Of a stretch of 64,000 bases of DNA, positions 26,225 through 35,551 are shown piece by piece. Origin of the DNA: Acidobacteriota bacterium (GTDB taxonomy: Bacteria > Pseudomonadota > Alphaproteobacteria > Caulobacterales > Hyphomonadaceae); NCBI GenBank assembly GCA_016712445.1, contig JADJRB010000002.1:248001-312000 (forward strand). Direction: 5' to 3'. Below the pieces are notes generated by a model, which did not search any database, had not been told where the DNA came from, and was given only the letters and a program-made list of their open reading frames with translations. Made by a program: the position numbers and the translations under genes. Every line of letters begins with the position of its first letter. Position 1 is the first letter of the stretch.

Positions 26225-26247
26225 AAAAACCATGACGCATGCGTCAT
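26225..26247 (-). terminator. 16-bp palindrome plus T-run downstream of the DUF2244 gene
   Basis: ATGACGCATGCGTCAT (26232-26247) is perfectly self-complementary. On the minus strand it is followed by GG and T6, giving a 6-bp stem with a CATG loop and a U-tract, so it can terminate the DUF2244 transcript. Because it also lies about 85 bases upstream of the P450 start, an operator role is an alternative. Confidence 0.55.
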
Positions 26248-26266
26248 TTTTGTGTGAAAGGCCCGA

Positions 26267-26755
26267 TCAGGCCGGCAGGCGCTCGGATCTTGCGGCTCTC
26301 ACAGCTTCCCTGAGCCTGTCCGCAAACGCCTTGCGCTCGTCCGGTGTCAGGAACCGGCCGATCACCCAGGCCGAGCGTCCATGCTCGATTCGCAGCCAGC
26401 TGTCCGGCAAGACGGGCTCGTCCAGTTCCACCCGGGCGAAGGCGGTCGGCACTTCGGCCTCGCGGACCCGTCCGCGGGGGTCCCGGTGGCGCATCCGGAT
26501 GGCGCGGGCGGTGACGGTCACCCGCGTTTCCTGTTCCAACTTGCGGAAGGACAGCCGAAACGCCAGCCACACCGCCACCATGTCCAGCCCGAAGAAGCCG
26601 AGGATGGGCACGGCGCCCATCGAGTAAAACATCAGCCCGGTCAGGAAGAACACCACCGCGACGATGGCCATGCCGATGGCAAACCCGCGCTCGCTGAGGG
26701 AGCGGTTGGGGGTGAGCGTGGCGTCGAGATAGATGATTTCATCGGGCGGGGTCAT
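26267..26755 (-). CDS. DUF2244 family membrane protein
   Basis: A 162-residue protein with two hydrophobic helices near residues 25-46 (GFAIGMAIVAVVFFLTGLMF) and 49-69 (VPILGFFGLDMVAVWLAF). These are followed by a cytosolic beta-rich domain (TVTARAIRMRHRDPRGRV ... ELDEPVLPDSWLRIEHG), the usual DUF2244 layout in alphaproteobacteria. Function unknown. It is divergent from nth with 44 bases between the starts, a pairing often conserved. Confidence 0.82.
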   Translation of the reverse strand: MTPPDEIIYLDATLTPNRSLSERGFAIGMAIVAVVFFLTGLMFYSMGAVPILGFFGLDMVAVWLAFRLSFRKLEQETRVTVTARAIRMRHRDPRGRVREAEVPTAFARVELDEPVLPDSWLRIEHGRSAWVIGRFLTPDERKAFADRLREAVRAARSERLPA

Positions 26756-26799
26756 TCAATTCCACCTAGCACGCCCTTGCGCCGGAAAAAGGGCGCTCT

Positions 26800-27519
26800 A
26801 TGCCTCACTTGATGGCCAAGGCACCGAAATCGAAGTTCACCCGTGCCAAGGCGGCGGTGCTGTTTGCCGCGCTCGCGGCCGACCGGCCGGACCCGCGCAC
26901 CGAGCTCGACTTCGTCAATCCGTTCACGCTGGTCGTCGCCGTCGCGCTATCGGCGCAGGCGACCGACGTGGGGGTCAACAAGGCGACGAAGAAACTGTTC
27001 GCGGTCGCCGACACGCCGGAGAAAATGCTGGCGCTCGGGGAGGAGGGGGTCGCCGCTCATATCAAGACGATCGGCCTCTGGCGCAACAAGGCGAAGAACG
27101 TCATCGCCCTCAGCCAGAAGATCATCGATGATTTCGGCGGCGAAGTCCCGCGTACGCGCGACGAGCTCACCACACTGCCCGGTGTCGGCCGGAAGACGGC
27201 GAACGTGGTGATGAACGAAGCCTTCGGCGAGCCCACCATTGCGGTCGACACCCACATCTTCCGCGTCTCGAACCGAACCGGTCTCGCCCCCGGCAAGACG
27301 CCGGACCAGGTGGAGGCGATCCTCGAGCGCATCACGCCGCCGGAGTTCAAGAAGGGCGCGCACCACTGGCTGATCCTGCACGGGCGCTATGTCTGCAAGG
27401 CGCGCACGCCGGAATGCTGGCAATGCGCCATCAGCCATCTGTGTGCGTACAAACCAAAGACGCCGGACCCGTCTAAGGTGGCGGCGTTGGGGCCGAGAGG
27501 GCCTCGAAAAGCGACCTGA
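26800..27519 (+). CDS. nth: endonuclease III
   Basis: A DNA glycosylase/AP-lyase for oxidised pyrimidines in base excision repair. The 239-residue product has the HhH motif with catalytic lysine LPGVGRKTANVV, the catalytic aspartate in AVDTHIFRVSNR, and the [4Fe-4S] loop CKARTPECWQCAISHLC (C-x6-C-x2-C-x5-C). ATG 26800 follows AAAGGG; ATG 26812 is also possible. The cluster-binding C-terminus is complete. Confidence 0.96.
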   Translation: MPHLMAKAPKSKFTRAKAAVLFAALAADRPDPRTELDFVNPFTLVVAVALSAQATDVGVNKATKKLFAVADTPEKMLALGEEGVAAHIKTIGLWRNKAKNVIALSQKIIDDFGGEVPRTRDELTTLPGVGRKTANVVMNEAFGEPTIAVDTHIFRVSNRTGLAPGKTPDQVEAILERITPPEFKKGAHHWLILHGRYVCKARTPECWQCAISHLCAYKPKTPDPSKVAALGPRGPRKAT

Positions 27520-27522
27520 GAA

Positions 27523-27638
27523 CCCCTCTCCCTTGGGAGAGGGGCAGGGGTGAGGGGGTGCTTCGCCGGCGGCGTTGCAATCCGCTTCGGGCGTGGCGCC
27601 CCCCTCACCCCCAACCCCCTCTCCCAAGGGAGAGGGGG
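27523..27638. repeat. CCCCTCTCCC-type intergenic hairpin element, copy B
   Basis: The left unit CCCCTCTCCC-TT-GGGAGAGGGG (27523-27544) is followed by CAGGGGTGAGGGGG. The right unit CCCCCTCACCCCC runs into CCCCTCTCCC-AA-GGGAGAGGGG (27600-27637). The two units are inverted with respect to each other, so the whole can fold as one long hairpin or as two short ones. The middle (27559-27597) forms a further small GC-rich loop. Located between the convergent ends of nth and the ATP-grasp gene. Confidence 0.9.
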
Positions 27639-27640
27639 CT

Positions 27641-28516
27641 TCAGAGCGCCAACCGCCGCACAACACCCGCCGCCAGCCGCTCACCCAGTTCCGGCCCCTC
27701 GACCGGATAGAGATATGGCTCGATCACTTCCAGTTCCATCAGCAACAGGCCGCCATCGGCGCCGCGCAGCATGTCGACGCGGCCGTAGAGCGGGGGCGCG
27801 CCCAGCGCGCCGATGATTGCCCGCGCAGCGGCAAGGTCGTCCGCAGACGGAGCGATCTTCTCTTCCCGCCCGCCATAGGTCGACTGGATGCGGTAGTCAC
27901 CCGGCTGGGCCCGCTTGATCAGCGCATGACAAAATTCGCCGTCGATGAAGATGAACGAGAGTTCGCCCTCCTGCTGGATCATCGGCAGGAAAGGTTGCAC
28001 CATCATCGGGTGCGGCATCTCCGGGACAGGCTCGCCGCGCTTCAGCCGGTGCTGGCCTTTTGCGCCGGCGCCGACCTGCCGCTTGAACACGAGATCGTCT
28101 GAGCCGAGCGTATCGAACGCCGCCCGCGCACCCGCCTCGTCCGCCACATCCAGCCACACGGTTGGGATGAGCTTCGCGCCGCGCGCTTCCAGGTCGCGCA
28201 GGTAGGTCTTGCGGATATTCCACTTCACCAGCGCGGCAGGATTGAACAGCTGCGTCTGTCCTTCGATCCGGGCGAGCGTGGCGAGGAACTCGTCCAGCCG
28301 GTCCCAATAATCCCAGGTCGTGCCGATCAGCACGGCGGCATAGTCCGACCAGTCCACGTTCGGATCGTCCCAGGACAGGTCGTCGACGCGCATGCCCCGA
28401 GCCTCGAAGGGGTCCCGCAAGGCATCCATCATGAAGTCATGCTCGAAGGCGTCGGTCCGGCGGATCAAGGAGCCCGGCAGGGTGACCCGGCTGGCGAGAT
28501 AGGCGATCTTTTTCAT
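27641..28516 (-). CDS. ATP-grasp domain protein (RimK/glutathione-synthetase-like)
   Basis: A 291-residue protein of the ATP-grasp superfamily, which ligates a carboxylate to an amine or thiol via acyl phosphate. DLVFKRQVGAGAKGQHRL is the ATP-binding loop with lysine, MMVQPFLPMIQQEGELSFIFIDG is the grasp segment, and RVDMLRGADGGLLLMELEVIEPYLY carries the Mg2+-binding acidic residues. It resembles hypothetical proteins related to DcsG. The substrate is unknown. ATG 28516 (MKKIAYLASRV) is chosen; an upstream extension would overlap the divergent kinase gene. Confidence 0.85.
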   Translation of the reverse strand: MKKIAYLASRVTLPGSLIRRTDAFEHDFMMDALRDPFEARGMRVDDLSWDDPNVDWSDYAAVLIGTTWDYWDRLDEFLATLARIEGQTQLFNPAALVKWNIRKTYLRDLEARGAKLIPTVWLDVADEAGARAAFDTLGSDDLVFKRQVGAGAKGQHRLKRGEPVPEMPHPMMVQPFLPMIQQEGELSFIFIDGEFCHALIKRAQPGDYRIQSTYGGREEKIAPSADDLAAARAIIGALGAPPLYGRVDMLRGADGGLLLMELEVIEPYLYPVEGPELGERLAAGVVRRLAL

Positions 28517-28607
28517 GGCCCGGGGCTGTAATGAGGTCCGGGCCTTGTGTCCACGGCCCCTGTCTGGCAAGGCGCGGAACTTCAGCAGCGGCAAGGGAAG
28601 CGGCGCG

Positions 28608-29606
28608 ATGAGCAATGCCAAATACGATGTGGTCGGCCTCGGCAACGCGATCGTCGACGTGCTGGCGATTGCCGACGACGCCTTCCTGGCGAACCTCGGC
28701 ATCGAGAAGGACGCGATGCAGCTGATCGAGGAGCCGCGCGCCCAGCAGCTCACCGAGCTTGCCCGCAACCCGGTGATCACGTCCGGCGGCTCGGGCGCCA
28801 ACACGATTGCGGGCCTCGCCAGCTTCGGCGGCGCGGCGGGCTATATCGGCAAGATTGCCGATGATGAACTCGGCCACCAGTTCATGCGCGAAATGATGGC
28901 GACCGGCGTGCCGTTCCACACCCGCCCGCTGACCGACGGCCCGGCGACGGCCCGCTCGATCATCTTCGTCACCGATGACGGCCACCGCAGCATGAACACT
29001 TTCCTCGGCGCCTCGGTGCTGTTTTCGAAGGATGATGTCGACGCCGACATGGTGCGCGCCGGCCAGATCCTCTATCTGGAAGGCTATCTCTTCGACAAGG
29101 AAGAGGCCAAGGCCGCCTTCGTCCACGCCGCCGAGATTGCCAAGGCTGCCGGCCGCAAGGTCGCCGTCACGATGTCGGACAGTTTCTGCGTCGACCGTCA
29201 CCGCGCGAGTTTCCGCCAGCTCGTCAAAGGCTTTGCAGACATCGTGTTCGCCAATGAAGCCGAGCTGAAATCGCTTTACGAAACGCAGGACTTCGACGCC
29301 GCTCTCAGCGCCCTGCATGCGGATTGCGCCGTTGCGGCCGTGACGCGCAGCGCCAAGGGTTCGGTGGTCATCGGCGACGGCGCGCCGATTGCCGTGCCGG
29401 CCGAGCCGGTTGCAAGGGTCGTCGACACGACCGGCGCCGGCGACCAGTATGCGGCGGGATTCCTCTACGGCGTTGCACGCGGCCTGCCGCTCGCGACCTG
29501 CGCCCGGCTCGGCCACATCGCCGCCGCTGAAGTGATCTCGCATTTCGGTCCGCGCCCGGAGCAATCCTACAAGGCGCTGGCGGAAAAAGCCGGGATTTTC
29601 GTTTAG
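28608..29606 (+). CDS. PfkB-family carbohydrate kinase, adenosine-kinase-like
   Basis: A ribokinase-fold kinase of 332 residues. VVGLGNAIVDVLA is the N-terminal strand, SGGSGANTIAGLASFGGAAGYIGKI is PfkB signature 1, and DTTGAGDQYAAGFLYG is signature 2, with the catalytic aspartate. Alphaproteobacterial proteins of this type are usually annotated adenosine kinase; sugar versus nucleoside specificity cannot be read from the sequence. ATG 28608 has AAGGGAAG about 8 bases upstream. Confidence 0.9.
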   Translation: MSNAKYDVVGLGNAIVDVLAIADDAFLANLGIEKDAMQLIEEPRAQQLTELARNPVITSGGSGANTIAGLASFGGAAGYIGKIADDELGHQFMREMMATGVPFHTRPLTDGPATARSIIFVTDDGHRSMNTFLGASVLFSKDDVDADMVRAGQILYLEGYLFDKEEAKAAFVHAAEIAKAAGRKVAVTMSDSFCVDRHRASFRQLVKGFADIVFANEAELKSLYETQDFDAALSALHADCAVAAVTRSAKGSVVIGDGAPIAVPAEPVARVVDTTGAGDQYAAGFLYGVARGLPLATCARLGHIAAAEVISHFGPRPEQSYKALAEKAGIFV

Positions 29607-29640
29607 TTGGCGCCCTGAGCGTCCGTCACAATGCAATCCA

Positions 29641-29761
29641 CCCCTCTCCCTTGGGAGAGGGGCAGGGGTGAGGGAGGGCTACGCCTGAAGCGTTTTGATT
29701 GGGTTTGAGCGAGGTGCCCCCCCCCTCACCCCCAACCCCCTCTCCCGAGGGGAGAGGGGGC
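29641..29761. repeat. CCCCTCTCCC-type intergenic hairpin element, copy C
   Basis: The left unit CCCCTCTCCC-TT-GGGAGAGGGG (29641-29662) plus CAGGGGTGAGGG is nearly identical to copy B. The right unit is CCCCCTCACCCCC followed by CCCCCTCTCCCGAGG and GGAGAGGGGG, ending at 29760. The centre (29675-29718) differs from copy B. It sits between the convergent kinase and HCCA-isomerase genes. Confidence 0.9.
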
Positions 29762-29767
29762 TAGAAG

Positions 29768-30358
29768 TCAGGCCAGCGCCCGCTCCACATAATCCAGACG
29801 GTCGTGACCGAAGAACAGGTCGCCGTCGACGAAAAAGCTCGGTGCGCCGAAGACGCCGCGTTCGACGGCTTCGTCGGTATTGGACTTCAGCTTTTCCTTG
29901 TTGGCCGGGTCGGTCGCCATCGCGGCAACGCGCGCCGTATCGAAGCCGTGCTTTTCGCACAGCTGCGCCAGGTGGGCCGGGTCGCCCAGGTTCAGCGGCT
30001 GCGGCACGCTCCAGCTCTCGTTGAAGCAGGCCGCCGCGAACCGGCGCTGCTCCGCCTTGTCCTCGAAGCCGACGGTCGCCCGCAAGGCGGCCAGCGTGTT
30101 CACCGGGAAGGCGGGGTTCATGTAGAACGGGATGCCGACATGCGCCGCGCAGCGCTGGATATCGCGCGCCATGTACTTGCCCTTGGCTGGCACCGTGCCC
30201 GGCGGCTTGTTGCCGGTCGCCTGCATCACGCCGCCGAGGAACATCGGCCGGAAGATCGCCTCGGCGCCGGTGCGCTGCTCGATCTGGGCGATCAGGGGCA
30301 TCGCCAGCGGCGCGGTGGCGCTGGCATAATCGAAGAAGAATTCGAAACTCTTGGCCAT
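29768..30358 (-). CDS. 2-hydroxychromene-2-carboxylate isomerase (DsbA/kappa-GST family)
   Basis: A thioredoxin-fold protein of 196 residues. It starts FEFFFDYASATAPLAMPLI, has the long helical insert and ends with GVFGAPSFFVDGDLFFGHDRLDYVE, the hallmark of HCCA isomerases and kappa glutathione transferases. HCCA isomerase acts in naphthalene-type aromatic degradation with glutathione; in this genome the substrate is only inferred. It is divergently transcribed from an HxlR regulator 61 bases away, which likely controls it. Confidence 0.88.
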   Translation of the reverse strand: MAKSFEFFFDYASATAPLAMPLIAQIEQRTGAEAIFRPMFLGGVMQATGNKPPGTVPAKGKYMARDIQRCAAHVGIPFYMNPAFPVNTLAALRATVGFEDKAEQRRFAAACFNESWSVPQPLNLGDPAHLAQLCEKHGFDTARVAAMATDPANKEKLKSNTDEAVERGVFGAPSFFVDGDLFFGHDRLDYVERALA

Positions 30359-30419
30359 GTCAGTCTCCCATTAAGTTTTGTTTTGGAACCTATGGCAAAG
30401 TGCGTTACAGGTGTCATCC

Positions 30420-30758
30420 ATGAAATGGTCAGAGCTTTCCGATAACTGGTGCCCGGTCGCGCGCACGCTCTCCGTCGTGGGCGACCGCTGGACCCTGCTG
30501 ATCCTGCGCGACTGTTTCCTGGGCAAGTCCAAGTTCGAGGAATTTGCCGAGTCGAGCGGCATGACGCGGCATATCCTGGCCGACCGCCTGAAGCGCCTCG
30601 TCGAGGAAGGCGTGCTCGAACGCCGGCTCTATTCCTCCGCGCCCAAGCGCTACGATTATGTGCTGACCGAGAAGGGCGAAGAACTTCGCCCGGCGCTGCG
30701 CATCATGAAGGACTGGGGCAGGAAACACATGCCCGTCCGTCGCGAGGCGAAGGCCTAG
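30420..30758 (+). CDS. HxlR-family transcriptional regulator
   Basis: A 112-residue winged-helix regulator. CPVARTLSVVGDRWTLLILRD is the HxlR start, with the conserved cysteine near the N-terminus that often acts as a redox or electrophile sensor. The recognition helix region is SGMTRHILADRLKRLVEEGVLERRLY, followed by the YVLTEKGEELRPAL wing. ATG 30420 was chosen because the longer frame begins in untypical sequence. Divergence from the HCCA isomerase suggests it regulates that gene and itself. Confidence 0.9.
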   Translation: MKWSELSDNWCPVARTLSVVGDRWTLLILRDCFLGKSKFEEFAESSGMTRHILADRLKRLVEEGVLERRLYSSAPKRYDYVLTEKGEELRPALRIMKDWGRKHMPVRREAKA

Positions 30759-30831
30759 GCGCCAAGCGCGATCTGGACAGTCTCCGGATTCCGGCGCTCA
30801 ATACCTGAAAAATCAGGAGGAGCGCCGCGCC

Positions 30832-32259
30832 ATGAACATGTCCGAGTTTTCAAACTTCGATGGCCTCGGTCTTGCCGGGCTGGTTCGCACCGGCGACGTC
30901 ACGCCGCTTGAATTGCTCGATGCCGCGATCGAGCGGATCGAACGCCACAATCCGGCGCTGAACGCCGTCGTTCACACGGCGTTCGACGAAGCGCGCGCAG
31001 CGGCGAAAGGGCCGCTGCCGGACGGACCCTTCAAGGGCGTTCCCTTCCTGATCAAGGATCTCGGCCAGCGCGTCAAAGGCTGGCCGCGCACCTCGGCGAG
31101 TTTCTATGCCGAAGTCGCTTCCGATGCGGACGACAGCGAACTGGTGCGCCGATACCGCGCCGCCGGGCTTGTGCTCGCCGGCAAGACCAACACACCGGAA
31201 TTCGGCATTCCGGGCGTCACCCAGTCCGCCCGGCTCGGCGCCTGCCGCAACCCCTGGAACCCGGATCATGTCTCGGGCGGCTCCTCCGGCGGCGCGGCGG
31301 CAGCGGTAGCCTCCGGCATGGTGCCGATTGCCCATGCCAGCGACGGGCTCGGCTCGATCCGTATCCCGGCGGCGTGCTGCGGTCTCGTCGGCATGAAACC
31401 CACCCGCGACCGTAATCCGAATGGCGGCGAAGATTCCGACCGCGCCATCGGCCTGTCGGTCGATCATGTCGTCTCGCGAACGGTGCGCGACAGCGCGGCG
31501 ATGCTGGATGCCACAGGGTATCCCGAGCCCGCCAGCCCCTATGCCTATCCGTACAAGGAGCGTCCCTACCTGGAAGAGGTGAGCCGTTCACCGGGCAAGC
31601 TGAAGATCTTCTGGTCCGGCGAAACGCCCAGCGGCCGCCCGGTCGAACCGGAAATCCAGGCTGCTTTGGAGCGCACGGCAACCTTGCTCTCCCAGCTCGG
31701 CCATGATGTGCGCGAGCAGGCCATCAAGATCGATTGGCGCCAATTCTACCGGGCACAGGCCATCGTTTCGGGATCAAATTTCGCCGCCGGCATGGCCCGC
31801 ATGGTCGAAGCGATCGGCCGCGAACCCGGCGACGATATCGGCCCGCTCGCCCGGCGCGGCTATGACCGCGGCCGCGAGATCACCGGCCAGCAGGCGATGT
31901 GGGCCTGGCAACAGCTGCGCCTGATGAGCCGGCAGGTGATGGCGACCTTCGAAGACTGCGACGTTCACCTGTCGCCCGTCCTCGGCACGGCGGTGCCAAG
32001 GGTTGACTGGCTTGATCCGCTGGGCGTCGAGATCAAGGACTATGACAAGCGTTCGGCGAAGACATTCCCGTTCACGCCGCCGTACAACATCACCGGTCAG
32101 CCATCGCTGTCCCTGCCGCTCTGGCAGACCTCGGACGGCCTGCCGCTCGCCATGATGTACTCCGGCCGGTACGGCGACGAAGCGACGCTCTTCCGTCTCG
32201 CCGGACAGCTGGAGAAAGAATGTCCGTGGAAGGACAGAAGGCCGACGGTTTGGAATTGA
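30832..32259 (+). CDS. amidase (amidase-signature family)
   Basis: A Ser-cisSer-Lys amidohydrolase of 475 residues. The catalytic lysine is in FLIKDLG, the cis-serine is in the glycine/serine signature GGSSGGAAAAVASG, and the nucleophilic serine is in SDGLGSIRIPAACCGLVG. There is no sign of a GatB/C context, so this is a stand-alone amidase on small or peptide amides rather than GatA. ATG 30832 is preceded by AGGAGGAGCGCC. No signal peptide. Confidence 0.93.
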   Translation: MNMSEFSNFDGLGLAGLVRTGDVTPLELLDAAIERIERHNPALNAVVHTAFDEARAAAKGPLPDGPFKGVPFLIKDLGQRVKGWPRTSASFYAEVASDADDSELVRRYRAAGLVLAGKTNTPEFGIPGVTQSARLGACRNPWNPDHVSGGSSGGAAAAVASGMVPIAHASDGLGSIRIPAACCGLVGMKPTRDRNPNGGEDSDRAIGLSVDHVVSRTVRDSAAMLDATGYPEPASPYAYPYKERPYLEEVSRSPGKLKIFWSGETPSGRPVEPEIQAALERTATLLSQLGHDVREQAIKIDWRQFYRAQAIVSGSNFAAGMARMVEAIGREPGDDIGPLARRGYDRGREITGQQAMWAWQQLRLMSRQVMATFEDCDVHLSPVLGTAVPRVDWLDPLGVEIKDYDKRSAKTFPFTPPYNITGQPSLSLPLWQTSDGLPLAMMYSGRYGDEATLFRLAGQLEKECPWKDRRPTVWN

Positions 32260-32277
32260 GGGGGGTCAACTAATATT

Positions 32278-32353
32278 CCGCTCATCCCCGCGAAGGCGGG
32301 GATCGGGTCAGGCTCGAACCTCGCGAGACCCCCGCCTTCGCGGGGGTGAGCGG
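32278..32353. repeat. palindromic intergenic repeat (CCCCGCGAAGGCGGGG type)
   Basis: The outer arms CCGCTCA (32278-32284) and TGAGCGG (32347-32353) are complementary. Inside are TCCCCGC-GAAG-GCGGGGA (32285-32302) and ACCCCCGC-CTTC-GCGGGGGT (32328-32347), inverted copies of each other. The design matches the hairpins at 15702-15770. It lies between the convergent ends of the amidase and hslU. Confidence 0.88.
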
Positions 32354-32364
32354 TGTACGGATGG

Positions 32365-33672
<1,308 letters not shown>

Positions 33673-33767
33673 TCGGTCCGTCTGGATAGGTCTCGGTCTG
33701 ATATGGGAGTCTCCACAAGAAGGGCCAGTCTACAGGCTGTTTTATGGAGAAGTTGTGGAGTGTTTTT

Positions 33768-34889
33768 TCAGGCCGGTTCGGGCGGGAAAATGCGGCCCGC
33801 TAGACCCGTCTTCGGCATGAAGCCGAGGACCCATCGGCGGGCCGAGTGCCAGCCGCCGCCCAGTAGGATGATGCCGGTGCCGAGCAGCAGCGTGGTGGCG
33901 ATGAAGCTCGTCGACCCGCCGCCGCCGACCGCGTCGACGACCTGGCCCAGCGCCAGCCAGAAGCTGAGCAGGCTGGAGACGACCAGCGCCCGCCGGTTGA
34001 GCGCCAGAGAAAGGATGCCGAGTGCGCCGAGGGAGGCGAGCAGGATGATGGCTTCCGGCGTGCTGGGGGTCGCGTTCGGCGCGCCCATCACCATGCCCCG
34101 GAGGCCGAGAATGATCTGCGGCGCGGCGGCGACGTGCAGCCAGAACGCATTGTCCGACAGGCGCGTGATCCGGCCGGGGTCTTTCTGGTCGAACCATATT
34201 GCCGTTGCCAGCGTGGCAAGGCCGATCAGGATCGACATGAAGCCGCCGAACACGAGGCCCGCATCGCCGAAGAAGCCGGCAAAGGTGTAAGCCGCGCCTG
34301 CGGCGGACACGGCGATCAGGAACATGCAGAAGGGCAGGCGGAAGCGCAGCCAGGCGATGGCCGCTGCTGCGCCGCAGCCAAAGAAGGTGCCCATGCCCGT
34401 GTTTCCAAGCGTGTCCCAGGCCTGGGTGAAGCTGGTGACGGTTTCGGCGTTCGCCCCCGTGATGCCGCTGGCGATCATGCCGAAGGACAGGCCAGAATAC
34501 AGGGTGAAGATCGTGATCGACGCCATCGTCGGCAACAGCATCCGCCGGCGCCGGCCGAAATACTCGGCCAGTAGCCACATGACGCCGGCGACCGGCATCA
34601 GGATCAGCGCGCCGAAACTGCCGACGCTGCCGCCTGTGACCATCGACATGAACCGGGGTCCGAAGAAGAGGCCGGTGATGGCCGTGAGGCCCATCGCGAG
34701 GATGACGATGCCAATGGTGATGAAGATGTCGTTGAAGTTGTTCAGGAAGCGAAGGTTCTCGTCGGTCGCGGCGGCGGACTTGACGACGGGGTCGGCCCGG
34801 CTGGCGAGAAAGGCTTCCAGCCGGCTCGCCTGGTCGCGGGTGAGGATGCCGGCCTCGACTGCGGCGCGGATTTCGGACCGGTCAAACAT
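33768..34889 (-). CDS. DUF2157-like multi-pass membrane protein
   Basis: A 373-residue protein. The first 40 residues ([24 protein letters not shown]) form a small cytosolic helical domain like that of DUF2157 proteins, followed by about nine to ten hydrophobic helices from residue 55 to 350. Glycine- and alanine-rich loops separate them; there are no catalytic motifs. Function unknown. It lies between hslV and hslU: its ATG at 34889 overlaps the hslV stop by 8 bases, so it is translationally coupled to the protease gene. Confidence 0.75.
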   Translation of the reverse strand: MFDRSEIRAAVEAGILTRDQASRLEAFLASRADPVVKSAAATDENLRFLNNFNDIFITIGIVILAMGLTAITGLFFGPRFMSMVTGGSVGSFGALILMPVAGVMWLLAEYFGRRRRMLLPTMASITIFTLYSGLSFGMIASGITGANAETVTSFTQAWDTLGNTGMGTFFGCGAAAAIAWLRFRLPFCMFLIAVSAAGAAYTFAGFFGDAGLVFGGFMSILIGLATLATAIWFDQKDPGRITRLSDNAFWLHVAAAPQIILGLRGMVMGAPNATPSTPEAIILLASLGALGILSLALNRRALVVSSLLSFWLALGQVVDAVGGGGSTSFIATTLLLGTGIILLGGGWHSARRWVLGFMPKTGLAGRIFPPEPA

Positions 34890-35439
34890 CGAGGGTTTCC
34901 AGCGTGAAGTGCGAATTCGTGTAAACGCAGATGTCGGCGGCGATCTGCATGGCCTTGCGACCGATCAGTTCGGCGTCGTCTTCGTATTCATAGAGGCCGC
35001 GCGCAGCGGCGAGCGCGAAATTGCCGCCCGAACCGATGGCGACGACCGGGTGTTCCGGCTCCAGCACGTCGCCTGAGCCGGTGATCACCAGCGTGCTCGA
35101 CTTGTCGGCGACGATCAGCAGGGCTTCCAGCTTTTGCAGGTAGCGCTCGGTGCGCCAGTCCTTGGCCAGTTCCACGGCGGCGCGCTGGAGCTGGCCGGGG
35201 AACCGCTCCAGCTTCTGTTCCAGCCGCTCGAACAGCGTGAACGCATCGGCGGTTGCCCCTGCGAACCCGGCCAGGATTTCGCCGTTCGCGATTCGGCGCA
35301 CCTTTCGAGCATTACCCTTCATGATGGTCGGCCCCATCGAGACCTGGCCGTCAGACATCATGATCAGCTTGCGGCCCTTGCGGACGGCGATGACGGTTGT
35401 GCCGTGCCAGGGCAGGCCGGAATTTTCTTGCGTTGTCAT
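34882..35439 (-). CDS. hslV: ATP-dependent protease peptidase subunit HslV
   Basis: Threonine peptidase of the HslUV complex, cytosolic. The 185-residue protein carries a short propeptide ([13 protein letters not shown]) before the catalytic threonine in [11 protein letters not shown], then DGQVSMG and GNARKVRRI, and [19 protein letters not shown] 35439 is chosen as it gives this short prosequence. Divergent from pstC; the shared intergenic region carries the Pho box. Confidence 0.96.
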   Translation of the reverse strand: MTTQENSGLPWHGTTVIAVRKGRKLIMMSDGQVSMGPTIMKGNARKVRRIANGEILAGFAGATADAFTLFERLEQKLERFPGQLQRAAVELAKDWRTERYLQKLEALLIVADKSSTLVITGSGDVLEPEHPVVAIGSGGNFALAAARGLYEYEDDAELIGRKAMQIAADICVYTNSHFTLETLDV

Positions 35440-35497
35440 GCGGTTGAAAGTGGCGGCTTTGCCGCGCCCGCGCAAGGGATTGCAGCCTGATGTGGAA

Positions 35498-35526
35498 TTG
35501 TGACGGTTCTGTCACAGAACTGTCGC
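35498..35526 (+). promoter_or_regulatory. Pho box (PhoB-binding direct repeats) before pstC
   Basis: CTGTCAC-AGAA-CTGTCGC (35509-35526) matches two 7-base CTGTCAT repeats at the 11-base period of the Pho box. A third, weaker repeat TTGTGAC lies 11 bases upstream at 35498. It ends 25 bases before the pstC GTG. PhoB, encoded at the end of the operon, is the expected activator. Confidence 0.82.
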
Positions 35527-35551
35527 ACACGGCTCCTAAGGGAAGGCTGAG

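Noticed and set aside
30832..32259. Amidase considered as GatA
   Set aside because: No gatB or gatC nearby and the sequence outside the amidase signature does not follow GatA.
23269..32353. CRISPR array suspected from repeated palindromes
   Set aside because: The units are isolated hairpin elements thousands of bases apart, without regular spacers or cas genes.
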